From positions 310,001 through 374,000 of the forward strand of contig NZ_JAICBX010000003.1 in NCBI RefSeq assembly GCF_019492055.1: DNA of 64,000 nucleotides, written 5' to 3'. A program made the translations under genes and the position numbers. The DNA comes from Flavimaribacter sediminis (lineage in GTDB: Bacteria; Pseudomonadota; Alphaproteobacteria; Rhizobiales; Rhizobiaceae). Below are positions 7,566-16,631 of this stretch, one piece after another. How positions within the stretch are numbered: the stretch's first letter is position 1; each line of letters begins with the position of its first letter. The notes beneath the pieces were generated by a model, which was not told where the DNA came from, did not search any database, and saw only the letters and a program-made list of their open reading frames with translations.

Positions 7566-10169
7566 TTGTCAAAGAAAGCAGCGAAAGGCCTTGTAAAGCA
7601 GTCGTTCCTGAAGCGGCAGCTAAGACCTTTGTTGCTGCTTCTGATTCTTGCCATGTGTGTCACCACGCTCTCGGTGCTCGGCTCACGCATGGCGCGGGAG
7701 ATTACAAGCCTGCAATCTGCGCCGCTGGACAACATCCAGTGGAACCTCGCACAGCTCGAGATCGAATATCTGTCGCTTCTCAACAGCATCAATACCGCGC
7801 AAGACAGAGCGGGACCCGACGCATCGGTCCTTTCAGAACTTCGCAAGAGATTTGACATTTTCTACAGCCGCATCGACACGTTGCAAACCGGCAGGCCGTT
7901 TCGACAGATTGAAAATGACGACACCGCCAAACGTTTGTTGATCAAGGTTCGCTCAAGCCTGATCGAAGAGCTCCCTGTTATCGACGGAGACGACGCCGAT
8001 CTCTATGGGTCTCTCGCGGGTCTCGAAGAAGATTTTCTTCTGCTTAGACCCGATGTCAGATCTCTTTCGCTGAGAGCCGTCAAGATATTCGCAGAATCAT
8101 CCGATCGGCAGCGCGCAAATTTCTCGCTTCTGCTCCAGCAAACAGCCGTCGTCGGAGTACTTCTCGTTCTTGCCTTGCTCGTCGCGGTGACTGTTCTTGT
8201 CCGCCAGTTTCAGGTGGCCGAGCGCCGTGCGCTCGAAGCGAGCCGCAGCAGTTCCCGCTTCGTAAGCACTGTCAATGCATCGCTGGACGCTATCATACTG
8301 GCTGACGCCAAAGGAACGGTTATTGACTTCAGCCCAGCCGCTGAAACCATATTTGGCTACACTCGCAATCGCTCATTGGGCTCGAACATGGCAGAGCTGA
8401 TCATTCCTCCCAATTTGCGAGACGCCCACGCGGCGGGAATGCGTCGTTTTCTCGAGACTGGAGAAAAGAAGATCATCGACGCCGGTCGCGTCGAGGTGAC
8501 AGCCATGCGGTCCAACGGCGCGACTTTTCCTGTAGAGCTTTCCATCGGCATGACGATGGAGCCTGAGGGACCAATCTTCATTGCCTATGTCAGGGATATT
8601 TCGGAGAGAAAACGCAACCAGCAGGAACTGATGTCCGCGCGCGACGAAGCGTTGGCGGCGGACAAAGCGAAGTCGCAGTTTCTCGCAATGATGAGCCACG
8701 AAATGAGAACGCCGCTCAACGGCGTCCTGGCCACACTTGATCTTTTGCAATCATCAGCCCTGGACGGCCGGCAGGAAGATTATGTGCGCACCGCCATCGC
8801 CTCGGGTGAAATCCTGCAACAACATCTCGACGACGTGCTGGACATCACAAGCATCGAAGCGGGCGCCATGGAGTTCCGCTACAACTATTTCTCGCTGGAC
8901 GATTTGCTGGAAGAGGTGCGCAGCCTCAACGAACGCACAGCCGCCGAACAGAATGACGTAATAGTGCTGGATATCGCAGACGACCTCTCCAACATCTATT
9001 CCGACAGGCACCGACTAAGACAAATCCTGCTTAATCTTGTCGGCAATGCGGTCAAGTTCACGCAAGGCGGAACCATTACAGTCACCGCTCGATCAATCTC
9101 GAGCACTTACCACAACCGCATTGTCGAATTGACGGTAAGCGACACGGGCATTGGCATAAAACAGGAAGATATCGAACGCATTTTCGACGAGTTTGTCACC
9201 CTGGACAGTTCCTATCGGCGAAAGACGCAAGGGTACGGGCTCGGACTGGCGATCTGCCGGCGTATATCGGAAGGTCTGGGCGGTCATATCGGCATAGAAA
9301 GCACGCCAGGGGCCGGCAGCACCTTCACCGTCACCATACCGATCGCCGCGACATCGCAAATGGGCGCCGAAAGCGATGCGGAAACAGCCGAGAACAAAGA
9401 CGTAGACAATCTGAAAGTGCTGCTCGTCGAGGACAACGAGACAAATCGCTTTGTGGCGGTGGAACTGCTGCAGGCGGAAGGGTGTGATGTGGACGTCGCC
9501 ATAAACGGAATAGAAGGCGTAGAGAAGTCGCAAAATGGAGATTTCGATCTCATCCTGATGGATATCAGCATGCCGCTGATGGATGGTATTGAGGCAACCC
9601 ATGTCATCAGGAAAGGCGGCGGGAAATCCGCTACAACGCCGATCATCGGACTGACGGCCCATGCGCTGCCCCATGAACTTGAAAGCCTGACCCAGGCGGG
9701 CATGCAGGACTGCCTTATCAAACCCTTGCGGAAGCGCAATCTGCAAAAAATGCTGAGAAGTTTCAGGCAGTCGCGGGAAAGCGAAGCAGTTTCCGAAACA
9801 CCGCGCACGGCGGTGATCGACAGGTCCGTTATGGATGAGCTCGCCGAACTGTTGCCTGCTGAAAAACTGAAGCAGCGCATGGATGATTTTCTGAACGAGT
9901 TGTCCGAGTCCGAAGAGTTGCTTCAGGCTCATTTCGAGCATGGACGCTTGCCGGAACTGGCTGCTCTCGCGCATCGCTGCGCCGGATCCGCCGCAACCTT
10001 CGGCGCTACGGAACTCGCAAACGCCATGCGCGGCGTCCAGACCGCCGCACAGGAAGACCGCATCGCTGAACTTGGCGACGCCATGCGTGGCGTTGGAGCA
10101 ATTGCTGGACGGACGCGCAAGGCGCTTGAGCGCTATAAATCCGGTGCGTGCGATACGAAATCCGGTTAG
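7566..10169 (+). CDS. Hybrid sensor histidine kinase (PAS-HisKA-HATPase-REC-HPt)
   Basis: 867 residues from a TTG 11 bp after the SUOX-fold gene. TM1 is about 18-38, then an alpha-helical periplasmic domain to about 195, TM2 about 196-217 (VVGVLLVLALLVAVTVLV), and PAS about 228-350. HisKA carries MMSHEMRTPLNG with phospho-His378. HATPase has LRQILLNLVGNAVKFTQGG, DTGIGIKQEDIERIFDEF and GYGLGLAICRR. REC starts near 615 with phospho-Asp666 (LMDISMPLMDG). HPt has AHRCAGSAATFG with His803. All phosphorelay residues are present, so it can pass phosphate to a separate regulator. The LuxR-type regulator at 19645 is a candidate because the two genes share operator sites. Confidence 0.9.
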   Translation: MSKKAAKGLVKQSFLKRQLRPLLLLLILAMCVTTLSVLGSRMAREITSLQSAPLDNIQWNLAQLEIEYLSLLNSINTAQDRAGPDASVLSELRKRFDIFYSRIDTLQTGRPFRQIENDDTAKRLLIKVRSSLIEELPVIDGDDADLYGSLAGLEEDFLLLRPDVRSLSLRAVKIFAESSDRQRANFSLLLQQTAVVGVLLVLALLVAVTVLVRQFQVAERRALEASRSSSRFVSTVNASLDAIILADAKGTVIDFSPAAETIFGYTRNRSLGSNMAELIIPPNLRDAHAAGMRRFLETGEKKIIDAGRVEVTAMRSNGATFPVELSIGMTMEPEGPIFIAYVRDISERKRNQQELMSARDEALAADKAKSQFLAMMSHEMRTPLNGVLATLDLLQSSALDGRQEDYVRTAIASGEILQQHLDDVLDITSIEAGAMEFRYNYFSLDDLLEEVRSLNERTAAEQNDVIVLDIADDLSNIYSDRHRLRQILLNLVGNAVKFTQGGTITVTARSISSTYHNRIVELTVSDTGIGIKQEDIERIFDEFVTLDSSYRRKTQGYGLGLAICRRISEGLGGHIGIESTPGAGSTFTVTIPIAATSQMGAESDAETAENKDVDNLKVLLVEDNETNRFVAVELLQAEGCDVDVAINGIEGVEKSQNGDFDLILMDISMPLMDGIEATHVIRKGGGKSATTPIIGLTAHALPHELESLTQAGMQDCLIKPLRKRNLQKMLRSFRQSRESEAVSETPRTAVIDRSVMDELAELLPAEKLKQRMDDFLNELSESEELLQAHFEHGRLPELAALAHRCAGSAATFGATELANAMRGVQTAAQEDRIAELGDAMRGVGAIAGRTRKALERYKSGACDTKSG

Positions 10170-10172
10170 AAA

Positions 10173-10194
10173 GGGCCGGCGGTTGGCCCGGCCC
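10173..10194. terminator. Hairpin between convergent kinase and export-lipoprotein genes
   Basis: GGGCCGG (10173-10179) and CCGGCCC (10188-10194) form a 7-bp GC stem with an 8-base loop, between two convergent stop codons. T-rich tails are short (CCTTACTT on one side), so it may act weakly in both directions. Confidence 0.55.
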
Positions 10195-10203
10195 CTTACT
10201 TGC

Positions 10204-11445
10204 TCACAGAAGCGACAGCGTCGCGACAGGCCCGAGGACAGAGGGCAGCGTCTCGAGAACATCGGTGACCGTAGTGTAGGTCGAATCGTAGCAAGCCATG
10301 GCGTCTCCCGGCATGATGTAGGGATTGAAGTCGTCCCTGTCCGCCTGGCGCATCAGCCGCTCGACCGACCGTTCAACGACAATCGATTCTCCCGTGACAG
10401 GGTTTCTGGAAATCAGCGCGGCCGTTCTGTTGGCGTTGGTGAGCTTGGAGCCGCCAAGGCAGTTCATGCCGGCGATCGCCTGCAGAAAGCGCGTTCCATA
10501 GCGCAGATCCTGCGTCTCCTTGCCGATGGCGGCGCCGGCGTTGTTTGACGCGGAATCGGCGAGGTTCGACATGAACACCCGCACGCCCTGCATGGTGATG
10601 GAGGACGGCTTGACCAGTTCCTCCTGAAAGCAGTTGCGGCTCGGCACCTCGACCACATCCCCGGACAGAAGGATCACGTCGTTGAACGGCCGGCCATCAA
10701 GGGCGGGACGCACGTCGATGATCGTGGCGCCGCCGCCGCGAATGAGCTTGATCCGCGCGAGATCGGCGTCGGGCCGCACGCCGCCGGCGACCTGAAGGGC
10801 GCGGGACAGCCGGCGGTCTCGCGCGCCGGCGCCGCTTGCTTCCTGCCGAAGCAGATCCCTGTCCTGCGAACTCTGTCCTCCGACGGACACGGAACCGGGC
10901 TCGAACACTGCGCCCGATACGTTCACACGCGCGTCCGCTATGTCCTGCAGCCGGATAGAGACGCGTGGAACAGACCGGTAGTAGCCATTGCTCTTCAGCG
11001 TGGCGGCGAGCTCCCGCTCAACCTGTTCGACCGTGCGCCCGCTGGCGCGGACAGGCGCGACATGCGTGATCTTCAATGTGCCGTCCTGCATGATCTCGTA
11101 GCTGCCCGAGAGCAGTTCGTCTTCCTCGACAATCAAGGTCACGAGGTCGCCCTGTGACAGCAGCTGCGTATCGACCGGACCGGAATAGGATGATGTCGAG
11201 ACGACGGATGCTCCCGAACCGGTCGTGCATTTCCGGGCGTTGATCGCCACCGAGGACTGGCTTGCCGCCGATTTCCCGACGCCGTCGGAGCGATACTGGG
11301 CCTGATAGCTCAACCCCCGCGACACGTCCTCGTTGTTTTCGATCTTCGACAGGGAAGCGCATCCGCAAAGCGCGGTGGCCGACAGCAGGACAGCCAATCG
11401 CAAAGCGCTGCGGCAGGTGGCCTTACCATTTTGAAGCTTAGTCAT
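10204..11445 (-). CDS. Wza-type polysaccharide export lipoprotein
   Basis: 413 residues from the ATG at 11445 (GAGGG site 9 bases before). The frame is open upstream, but without signals. The leader RLAVLLSATALCGC puts the lipidated Cys at about residue 29. The polysaccharide export domain (about 95-190) reads LSQGDLVTLIVEEDELLSGS, YEIMQDGTLKITHVAPV, YYRSVPRVSIRLQ. SLBB-like segments follow (VNVSGAVFEPGSVSV, LSRALQVAGGVRPDADLARI). It would form the outer-membrane exit pore for exopolysaccharide. It is divergent from the flippase operon, with a shared operator-like palindrome between them. Confidence 0.9.
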   Translation of the reverse strand: MTKLQNGKATCRSALRLAVLLSATALCGCASLSKIENNEDVSRGLSYQAQYRSDGVGKSAASQSSVAINARKCTTGSGASVVSTSSYSGPVDTQLLSQGDLVTLIVEEDELLSGSYEIMQDGTLKITHVAPVRASGRTVEQVERELAATLKSNGYYRSVPRVSIRLQDIADARVNVSGAVFEPGSVSVGGQSSQDRDLLRQEASGAGARDRRLSRALQVAGGVRPDADLARIKLIRGGGATIIDVRPALDGRPFNDVILLSGDVVEVPSRNCFQEELVKPSSITMQGVRVFMSNLADSASNNAGAAIGKETQDLRYGTRFLQAIAGMNCLGGSKLTNANRTAALISRNPVTGESIVVERSVERLMRQADRDDFNPYIMPGDAMACYDSTYTTVTDVLETLPSVLGPVATLSLL

Positions 11446-11543
11446 TTCGAGACCCTCATTTAAAATGTGGGCGCTTTCTAGCGTCTCGCCGCGGCGGCGT
11501 GGGCGCAGCCTTTGGTTCGTTTCCGGAAATATCGAGACGTCGA

Positions 11544-11559
11544 CTATCCGGAAGGATAG
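11544..11559. promoter_or_regulatory. EPS-type operator B (CTATCCGGAAGGATAG)
   Basis: CTATCC-GGAA-GGATAG is a perfect dyad between the divergent export-lipoprotein and flippase genes, well placed to act on both. Its arms match the motif at 6942, 19587 and 20354. Confidence 0.6.
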
Positions 11560-11677
11560 GCGCTGGAGCCTTTGCGATATTTGACTGTTCCAACGCCGCC
11601 CCCGCCAGCGCCGCGAATTGCGTATTGAACCCTTGTCCCGGCGCAAGAGCCGCCGGCGGAAAAGGGGTTCACACATC

Positions 11678-12943
11678 ATGTTCGCCAGGATGACGACCAG
11701 AATGAACGAGGCGCGCCAGTCTCCGATGTTGCAGAACATCGGCGCCTATCTCGCGTCGGAGGCTTCCGCGAAGCTGTCGCGGATCGTCGCCGTCATCGTC
11801 ATGGCGCGCGTGCTGCAGCCTGTCGAAGTCGGCATTGTCGCAGCCGCAATGGCGACTTCCGAACTTTTGAAAGCCTTTACAGAGAACGGCGTCATCCAGC
11901 GCGTCATCAGCGCTTCCGACAGCGAACTCGAAGCAACCTGCAGAACCGCAAACCGCATCAACTGGATATGGTGTGTCGGCCTATTTGCGCTGCAACTCCT
12001 TGTGGCCGGCGGCGTTTATATTCTGTTGGGAAACGCGGCCGCCGCTCTGCTGATTGCAGTCATGGCGCTCGAATATCTCCTGATGCCGCCCGGCCTCGTC
12101 CACTGCGGCCTTGCAATGCGCGACGGCAAACTCAAGGGAACGGCATTCGTCGCCGGCGCCCAGACAGTTTCCGCCAACCTGTTATCGGCCGTGCTCCTGA
12201 TCGTCTGGTACTCGCCCGCCACGATCGCCCTGGCAAGGGTAGCGAGCGCGCCGATATGGACGTCGGGGATGCGCTATCTGCATCCCTGGCGTCCGACTGC
12301 CGGCCCGCGCGCGCCGCTGACGCCGTTTCTGCGATTCGGACGCTCCGTGGTCGGCGTGGAACTCGTCAAGGCGCTGCGTATGCAGTCCGACAAGTTCCTG
12401 ATCGGCGGCCTGCTCGGCGCAGACGCGCTCGGCTTCTATTATTTTGCTGTCAACGCCGGCCTCGGCATCGCCAATTCCTTCTCGGTGGCGTTCGCGACCG
12501 TGCTGTTTCCGCACTTCCGCAACAGTAGCAGCCGCGACGCCGTGCTGCGATCCGGCCTTTTGCTGGCGCTGTTTGCCGTGACGCCGGTCGTCGCCATGCA
12601 GGCGCTGGCCGCTCCCGTCTACGTGCCGCTGATTTTCGGCGACAAATGGGCGCCTGTCGCGCCGCTGGTGTCACTGCTTTGTTTCCTCGCCATTCCCTCC
12701 GTCATCTGGGCGACGACCGCGCAATGGTTTCGCGCCATCGATCGCGCGGATATCGAACTGCGCCGCTCCGTCGTGATTTTTCTCGCGGCATCGGGGGCCA
12801 TCGTGACGGCCTATCCGTTTGGTCTGACCGGCGTCGCCTGGGCGCTGATGCTCGCCACCGGCCTGACCCAGATTGCACTTTCGCTTCCTGCCTTTTCGGC
12901 AGCCTTCGCGCGCCCTGCGCGCGCTCTCAACCCCGCAGCCTAG
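11678..12943 (+). CDS. Wzx-type polysaccharide flippase
   Basis: 421 residues from the ATG at 11678; an upstream in-frame ATG adds 20 Arg-rich residues with no ribosome site. It is a polytopic membrane protein of the PST/MATE-like class. The N-terminal signature ASEASAKLSRIVAVIVMARV...VGIVAAAMATSELLKAF is typical of exopolysaccharide flippases. About 12 hydrophobic segments follow (such as LVAGGVYILLGNAAAALLIA and LLVSLLCFLAIPSVIWAT-like stretches). It should flip the lipid-linked repeat unit across the inner membrane. First gene of a four-gene operon with three glycosyltransferases (gap 9 bp to the next). Confidence 0.88.
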   Translation: MFARMTTRMNEARQSPMLQNIGAYLASEASAKLSRIVAVIVMARVLQPVEVGIVAAAMATSELLKAFTENGVIQRVISASDSELEATCRTANRINWIWCVGLFALQLLVAGGVYILLGNAAAALLIAVMALEYLLMPPGLVHCGLAMRDGKLKGTAFVAGAQTVSANLLSAVLLIVWYSPATIALARVASAPIWTSGMRYLHPWRPTAGPRAPLTPFLRFGRSVVGVELVKALRMQSDKFLIGGLLGADALGFYYFAVNAGLGIANSFSVAFATVLFPHFRNSSSRDAVLRSGLLLALFAVTPVVAMQALAAPVYVPLIFGDKWAPVAPLVSLLCFLAIPSVIWATTAQWFRAIDRADIELRRSVVIFLAASGAIVTAYPFGLTGVAWALMLATGLTQIALSLPAFSAAFARPARALNPAA

Positions 12944-12952
12944 GAGGTTTCC

Positions 12953-13891
12953 ATGCCGCTCTTCTCAGTCATTATGCCGTGCTGGAACGCACAAAAGACA
13001 ATCGCGGACACAATTGAATCGGTTCTCTGCCAGAGCTTCGGCGATTTCGAACTGATCATCGTGGACGACGGTTCGACCGACGACACAAGCAACATCGTCG
13101 CCCGCTATGCGTCCGTCGATCGCCGCGTTCGCGTCGTTGAACTCGAAAACGGCGGCCCCAGCCGCGCCCGTAATATCGCGGCCTTCGTCTACGCGACGGG
13201 CAGCCTCCTGGCTTTCCTCGACAGCGACGATATCTGGGCGCCAGAAAAGCTTCTGCGCATGGCTGAAACCTTCCGCCGTCGCGGCGCGGCGGACGCCGTC
13301 TATGCACGCATAGCCTTTTTCCGCAACACGATCGATGTGGTCGAAACCGAATCGACGCCTATGGGCGGACCGCTGACGGCCGGCGACCTGATCCGTGAAA
13401 ACGCGGTCTGCACCATGTCCAACATCGTGGTTCGCGCCGACATCTTCGAACAGTCCGGCGGCTTCGACACGTCGCTCAAATATGGCGAGGACATGGAGTG
13501 GCTGATCCGGCTGGTCGGTCAGGGCGCGCGCATCGAGGCCGTGGACGAACGGCTCGTCTATTACCGCGCCTGCGACCACGGGCTTTCCGCGGATCTCTCA
13601 TCCATGGAAGCCAACTGGAAAGCATCGGTCGCCACGGCGCTGGCGCACGATCCGCGGATCGGGGCAAGCGACGTCAGAAAGGCCGAAGCCGTGCATCTGC
13701 GCTACCTCGCGCGCCGGGCTTTGCGCCTGAAGACGCCTCCGCTTGCAGCACTTGGCCTTGCCCTGCGCGGCGCCGGCCGGAGCCCGTCCGCCTTTTTTGA
13801 AAACCCGCGGCGCGGCGTCATGACGCTGATGGCCGCCCTCGCCAACCCGCTGATGCCGTCCGCCGTCAGGCGCATGGTCTTCTATCGCTGA
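12953..13891 (+). CDS. Glycosyltransferase family 2 (first)
   Basis: 312 residues with a GGAGG ribosome site. The GT-A fold starts FSVIMPCWNAQKTIADTIES, then ELIIVDDGSTDDTSNIVARY (nucleotide-sugar binding) and LLAFLDSDDIWAPEKLLRMA (D-x-D-like metal site). The acceptor-side motif KYGEDMEWLIRL has the catalytic ED. No membrane segments, so it is cytoplasmic or peripheral. It should add one sugar to the lipid-linked repeat unit. Donor and linkage cannot be read from sequence. Confidence 0.9.
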   Translation: MPLFSVIMPCWNAQKTIADTIESVLCQSFGDFELIIVDDGSTDDTSNIVARYASVDRRVRVVELENGGPSRARNIAAFVYATGSLLAFLDSDDIWAPEKLLRMAETFRRRGAADAVYARIAFFRNTIDVVETESTPMGGPLTAGDLIRENAVCTMSNIVVRADIFEQSGGFDTSLKYGEDMEWLIRLVGQGARIEAVDERLVYYRACDHGLSADLSSMEANWKASVATALAHDPRIGASDVRKAEAVHLRYLARRALRLKTPPLAALGLALRGAGRSPSAFFENPRRGVMTLMAALANPLMPSAVRRMVFYR

Positions 13892-13915
13892 TCCATTCCG
13901 AAGGGAGTACGACCC

Positions 13916-14911
13916 ATGACCCAATATCCTGTCACCGCCTCGATCGTCGTTCCGGCCTATAATTGCGAAACGATGATCGCCGAGACGCTGCGCTCTCTGC
14001 TCGAGCAGACCTTCGCCGATTTCGAGCTTATTGTCGTCGACGACGGCTCGAGCGACGGCACCGTCGACGTCGTCAATTCATTCGACGATCCGCGCCTCAG
14101 GCTGGTTCGTCAGGCCAATCGCGGCCTGGCCGGCGCCCACAACACGGGCGTTCACGAAGCACGCGGCGAGTTCATTGGGTTCTGCGACGCCGACGATCTG
14201 TGGTTACCCGAAAAGCTGGAGAAACATGTCGCGCATCTGCGCTCCAACCCTCAGGTCGGGATCAGCTTCGCCGGCTCGCGAATGATCGACGAAAACGGAA
14301 AGCCGCTCGGCATAGACCAAAAGCCGAAGCTGAGGAACATCACGGCGATCGATGTCTTCAAACGCAACCCGATCGGCAACGGATCGTCGGCCGTCATTCG
14401 CGCCGCCGCCCTTGAGGGCTTCGCCTACCGGCCGGCCGGCGAGACGGAACGCGACTGGTGGTTCGACGAGACCTTCCGCCAGTCGGACGACATCGAGGGC
14501 TGGCTTCGCTTCATCGTCACGCAGGACTGGGTGATCGAAGGCATTCCGGGCCTCTTGACCGACTACCGGATCCATTGCTCCGGCCTTTCCAGCAATATCG
14601 AGCGGCAGTTCGAATCCTGGGACCGCATGCGCAAGAAGGTGATTGCAATCGCGCCGGCGCTTCTCGGGAAGCAGGACCGCGTCGCGGAAGCCTACCAGCT
14701 GCGTTACCTGTGCCGCAGGGCCGTATCGCTGCGCGACGGCGATGTTGCTTTCGATCTGTGCGTCCGATCCATGGGCAAGTCCCTGCGCCCCTTCGTTGAA
14801 GAGCCCGTCAAGTCTCTGATCACCCTCGGCGCCGCCGTCGCGCTCAAACTCTTTGGCGACGGGCTGCTGGGCGCCGCCGAATCCATCCTGCTGCGCAGGA
14901 AACTCGCATAA
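13916..14911 (+). CDS. Glycosyltransferase family 2 (second)
   Basis: 331 residues following GAAGGGAG. It is related to the preceding gene, suggesting an old duplication: TASIVVPAYNCETMIAETLR, FELIVVDDGSSDGTVDVVNS, IGFCDADDLWLPEKLEKHVA. The catalytic region reads FRQSDDIEGWLRFI. The C-terminal 50 residues are hydrophobic and basic and may touch the membrane. Third gene of the flippase operon, 24 bp after its neighbour. Confidence 0.9.
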   Translation: MTQYPVTASIVVPAYNCETMIAETLRSLLEQTFADFELIVVDDGSSDGTVDVVNSFDDPRLRLVRQANRGLAGAHNTGVHEARGEFIGFCDADDLWLPEKLEKHVAHLRSNPQVGISFAGSRMIDENGKPLGIDQKPKLRNITAIDVFKRNPIGNGSSAVIRAAALEGFAYRPAGETERDWWFDETFRQSDDIEGWLRFIVTQDWVIEGIPGLLTDYRIHCSGLSSNIERQFESWDRMRKKVIAIAPALLGKQDRVAEAYQLRYLCRRAVSLRDGDVAFDLCVRSMGKSLRPFVEEPVKSLITLGAAVALKLFGDGLLGAAESILLRRKLA

Positions 14912-14929
14912 TTGAAAGGGAGAAGACCA

Positions 14930-15940
14930 ATGATCAATGCAATCACCCATATCGTTGATGACGACAGTTTCGGCGGCGTCAACCGGATGCTCGCGCACAT
15001 GACGAACAGCCCTGTTCTTTACAAGGCCGGACAGCATCGCATCGTGCGGGTCCGGCGCGGGCAGTTCACCCCGCCGAAGATCAAGGCCGACATCATCGTG
15101 TCGCACCTGTCCGTCAACTGGGCGAACATGCCCATGCTGACGGCGATCCGGGCGATCCATCCGCGCACGGCGTTCATCCATGTGGAGCACAGCTACAGCG
15201 AACGCTTCGTGACGGCGAATGTCGAGAACCGGTGGCGTTTCGAAACGCTGCTTGAAACAGCCTATTCCCTGTTCGACACGGTGGTGGCGGTGAGCCGTCC
15301 GCAGTTCGACTGGATGCTGCGCCGGCAGCTGTGCAACCCGAAGCGTCTGCGATACGTGCCGTCCGGCGTCGATCTGGCGCCGTTCTTCGCGCTTGATGCG
15401 CCGGCAGAGGATCGCCCGTTCGTGCTTGGCGCCTTCGGCCGCCTCAACGTCCAGAAGGGTTTTGACATCCTCGTCAAGGGCTTCAACCTCTCGGGACGCC
15501 AGGACATGGAGCTTCACTTCTTCGGCGACGGCGAAGAACGCGCGGCGCTCGAGACGCTGGCCGCAGGCAAACCGAACATCGTGTTCCACGGCTATGTCGA
15601 GAACACGGCGGAAGCGATGGCGCGGTGCCATGCGGTCGCAATGCCGTCGCGCTGGGAGCCATTCGGCCTTGTCGCGCTCGAAACCATGGCGGCGGGCCGG
15701 CCGCTGCTGTGTCCGCGCGTCGACGGATTGCGTCAGCATATCTCGAACGGCGCGATCGACATCGGCGACAACACGGTCGCCGGATGGAGCGCCTTTCTGC
15801 AGGAACTGGACCTCGCGGCGATGCGCGACGGCGAAAAGAACAGAAGCGTCGCCGCGTCCACGACAGACAACTTCCTGGAAGGCTGGCTGGATCTGTGCAA
15901 TGCCGGCGACCGGGAGGAAACCATCGCGCTGGCCGCCTGA
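14930..15940 (+). CDS. Glycosyltransferase family 4 (GT-B)
   Basis: 336 residues from the ATG at 14930, after AAAGGGAGAAGA. The N-terminal half has the Rossmann-like acceptor domain (ITHIVDDDSFGGVNRMLAHM), and the middle has VVAVSRPQFDWML. The GT1/GT4 C-terminal domain has FVLGAFGRLNVQKGFDILVK, ELHFFGDGEERAALE, IVFHGYVENTAEAMARCHAV and the E-x7-E motif in SRWEPFGLVALETMAAGRP. A retaining transferase of the repeat-unit pathway and last gene of the operon, followed by a terminator. Confidence 0.9.
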   Translation: MINAITHIVDDDSFGGVNRMLAHMTNSPVLYKAGQHRIVRVRRGQFTPPKIKADIIVSHLSVNWANMPMLTAIRAIHPRTAFIHVEHSYSERFVTANVENRWRFETLLETAYSLFDTVVAVSRPQFDWMLRRQLCNPKRLRYVPSGVDLAPFFALDAPAEDRPFVLGAFGRLNVQKGFDILVKGFNLSGRQDMELHFFGDGEERAALETLAAGKPNIVFHGYVENTAEAMARCHAVAMPSRWEPFGLVALETMAAGRPLLCPRVDGLRQHISNGAIDIGDNTVAGWSAFLQELDLAAMRDGEKNRSVAASTTDNFLEGWLDLCNAGDREETIALAA

Positions 15941-15959
15941 CACATCAGAAATTTCCGGG

Positions 15960-15988
15960 AGGCCGGTCCGTCAAGGGCCGGCCTTTTT
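15960..15988 (+). terminator. Rho-independent terminator of the flippase/glycosyltransferase operon
   Basis: AGGCCGG (15960-15966) pairs with CCGGCCT (15978-15984), followed by TTTT. It lies 20 bp after the last glycosyltransferase stop codon. Confidence 0.8.
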
Positions 15989-16004
15989 GTTTCCAAAATC
16001 CGAG

Positions 16005-16406
16005 CTAGCCCGGAAGCCCGTCGAGGCAGGGAACATCGGCGAAGCCGTCGTCCCAATCAGCTCTGCTTTCACAACAGATATGGGCGTTCGGCCGGATGTC
16101 GACTTCAGTGTCGAGACCGCCGGCGGGGACCACCAGCAAGCCGCGCTTCTCGGTCGGGACGGCGGAACCACACCGGCCGCAAAAACTCTTTTGGTGACGA
16201 GATTCCGGAACCCTGTAGCTTCGGACGTCATCGCGGCCGGCGATCCACCTGATCGTCGCCGTCGAGGAAAACAGATTGGCCGCATGGGCAGTGCCCGTGC
16301 CTTTGCGGCAGCGTTTGCAATGGCACAGGAAAAAGGCGTCGAACGCGCCGGTGATTTCGTACTGGACGTCGCCGCACAAGCACGAACCGGCAGTAAATTG
16401 AGACAT
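16005..16406 (-). CDS. GFA/CENP-V family zinc protein
   Basis: 133 residues with the full zinc-ligand set of the GFA fold: SCLCGDVQYEITG (CxC), CHCKRCRKGTG (CxCxxC) and FCGRCGSAVPT (CxxC). Length is normal. The founding member was described as a glutathione-dependent formaldehyde-activating enzyme, but most members have no proven reaction. It sits inside the polysaccharide locus on the opposite strand from the operon to its left, with a broken RidA fragment upstream, so it is probably a passenger. Confidence 0.85.
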   Translation of the reverse strand: MSQFTAGSCLCGDVQYEITGAFDAFFLCHCKRCRKGTGTAHAANLFSSTATIRWIAGRDDVRSYRVPESRHQKSFCGRCGSAVPTEKRGLLVVPAGGLDTEVDIRPNAHICCESRADWDDGFADVPCLDGLPG

Positions 16407-16440
16407 GGAGCGGGATCCTTTCGGCGGTTCGGGGGACTAG

Positions 16441-16617
16441 TCACCCCAGCCTGAAATTATCGCATCCGCCTCGAATTCGACAAGCCATTCCGGATTGACG
16501 AACCGGTCTATGGCCATGATCGTATCCACCGGACGAATGTCCCTGAAATAGATCTTGCGCACGTCAATTGCGGCTTTCCAGTTGTTGATGTCCGTGAGGA
16601 TCACGCGCGTCCGCACA
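16441..16617 (-). pseudogene. C-terminal fragment of a RidA (YjgF) family gene
   Basis: The frame ends at TGA 16441-16443 and reads VRTRVILTDINNWKAAIDV, then IYFRDIRPVDTIMAIDRF and VNPEWLVEFEADAIIS. This matches the C-terminal half of RidA enamine/imine deaminases, including the V-x-Arg-V-F/I-L-T-D-I region. The N-terminal 50-70 residues are missing: homology ends about where the polymerase gene stops (16632), and an in-frame TGA lies just upstream. A deletion joining two loci is the simplest reading. Confidence 0.7.
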
Positions 16618-16631
16618 TGGGGAGTGAAGAA

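Noticed and set aside
14204-15943. A 579-codon minus-strand frame across two glycosyltransferase genes
   Set aside because: Antisense shadow of genes with full catalytic motifs.
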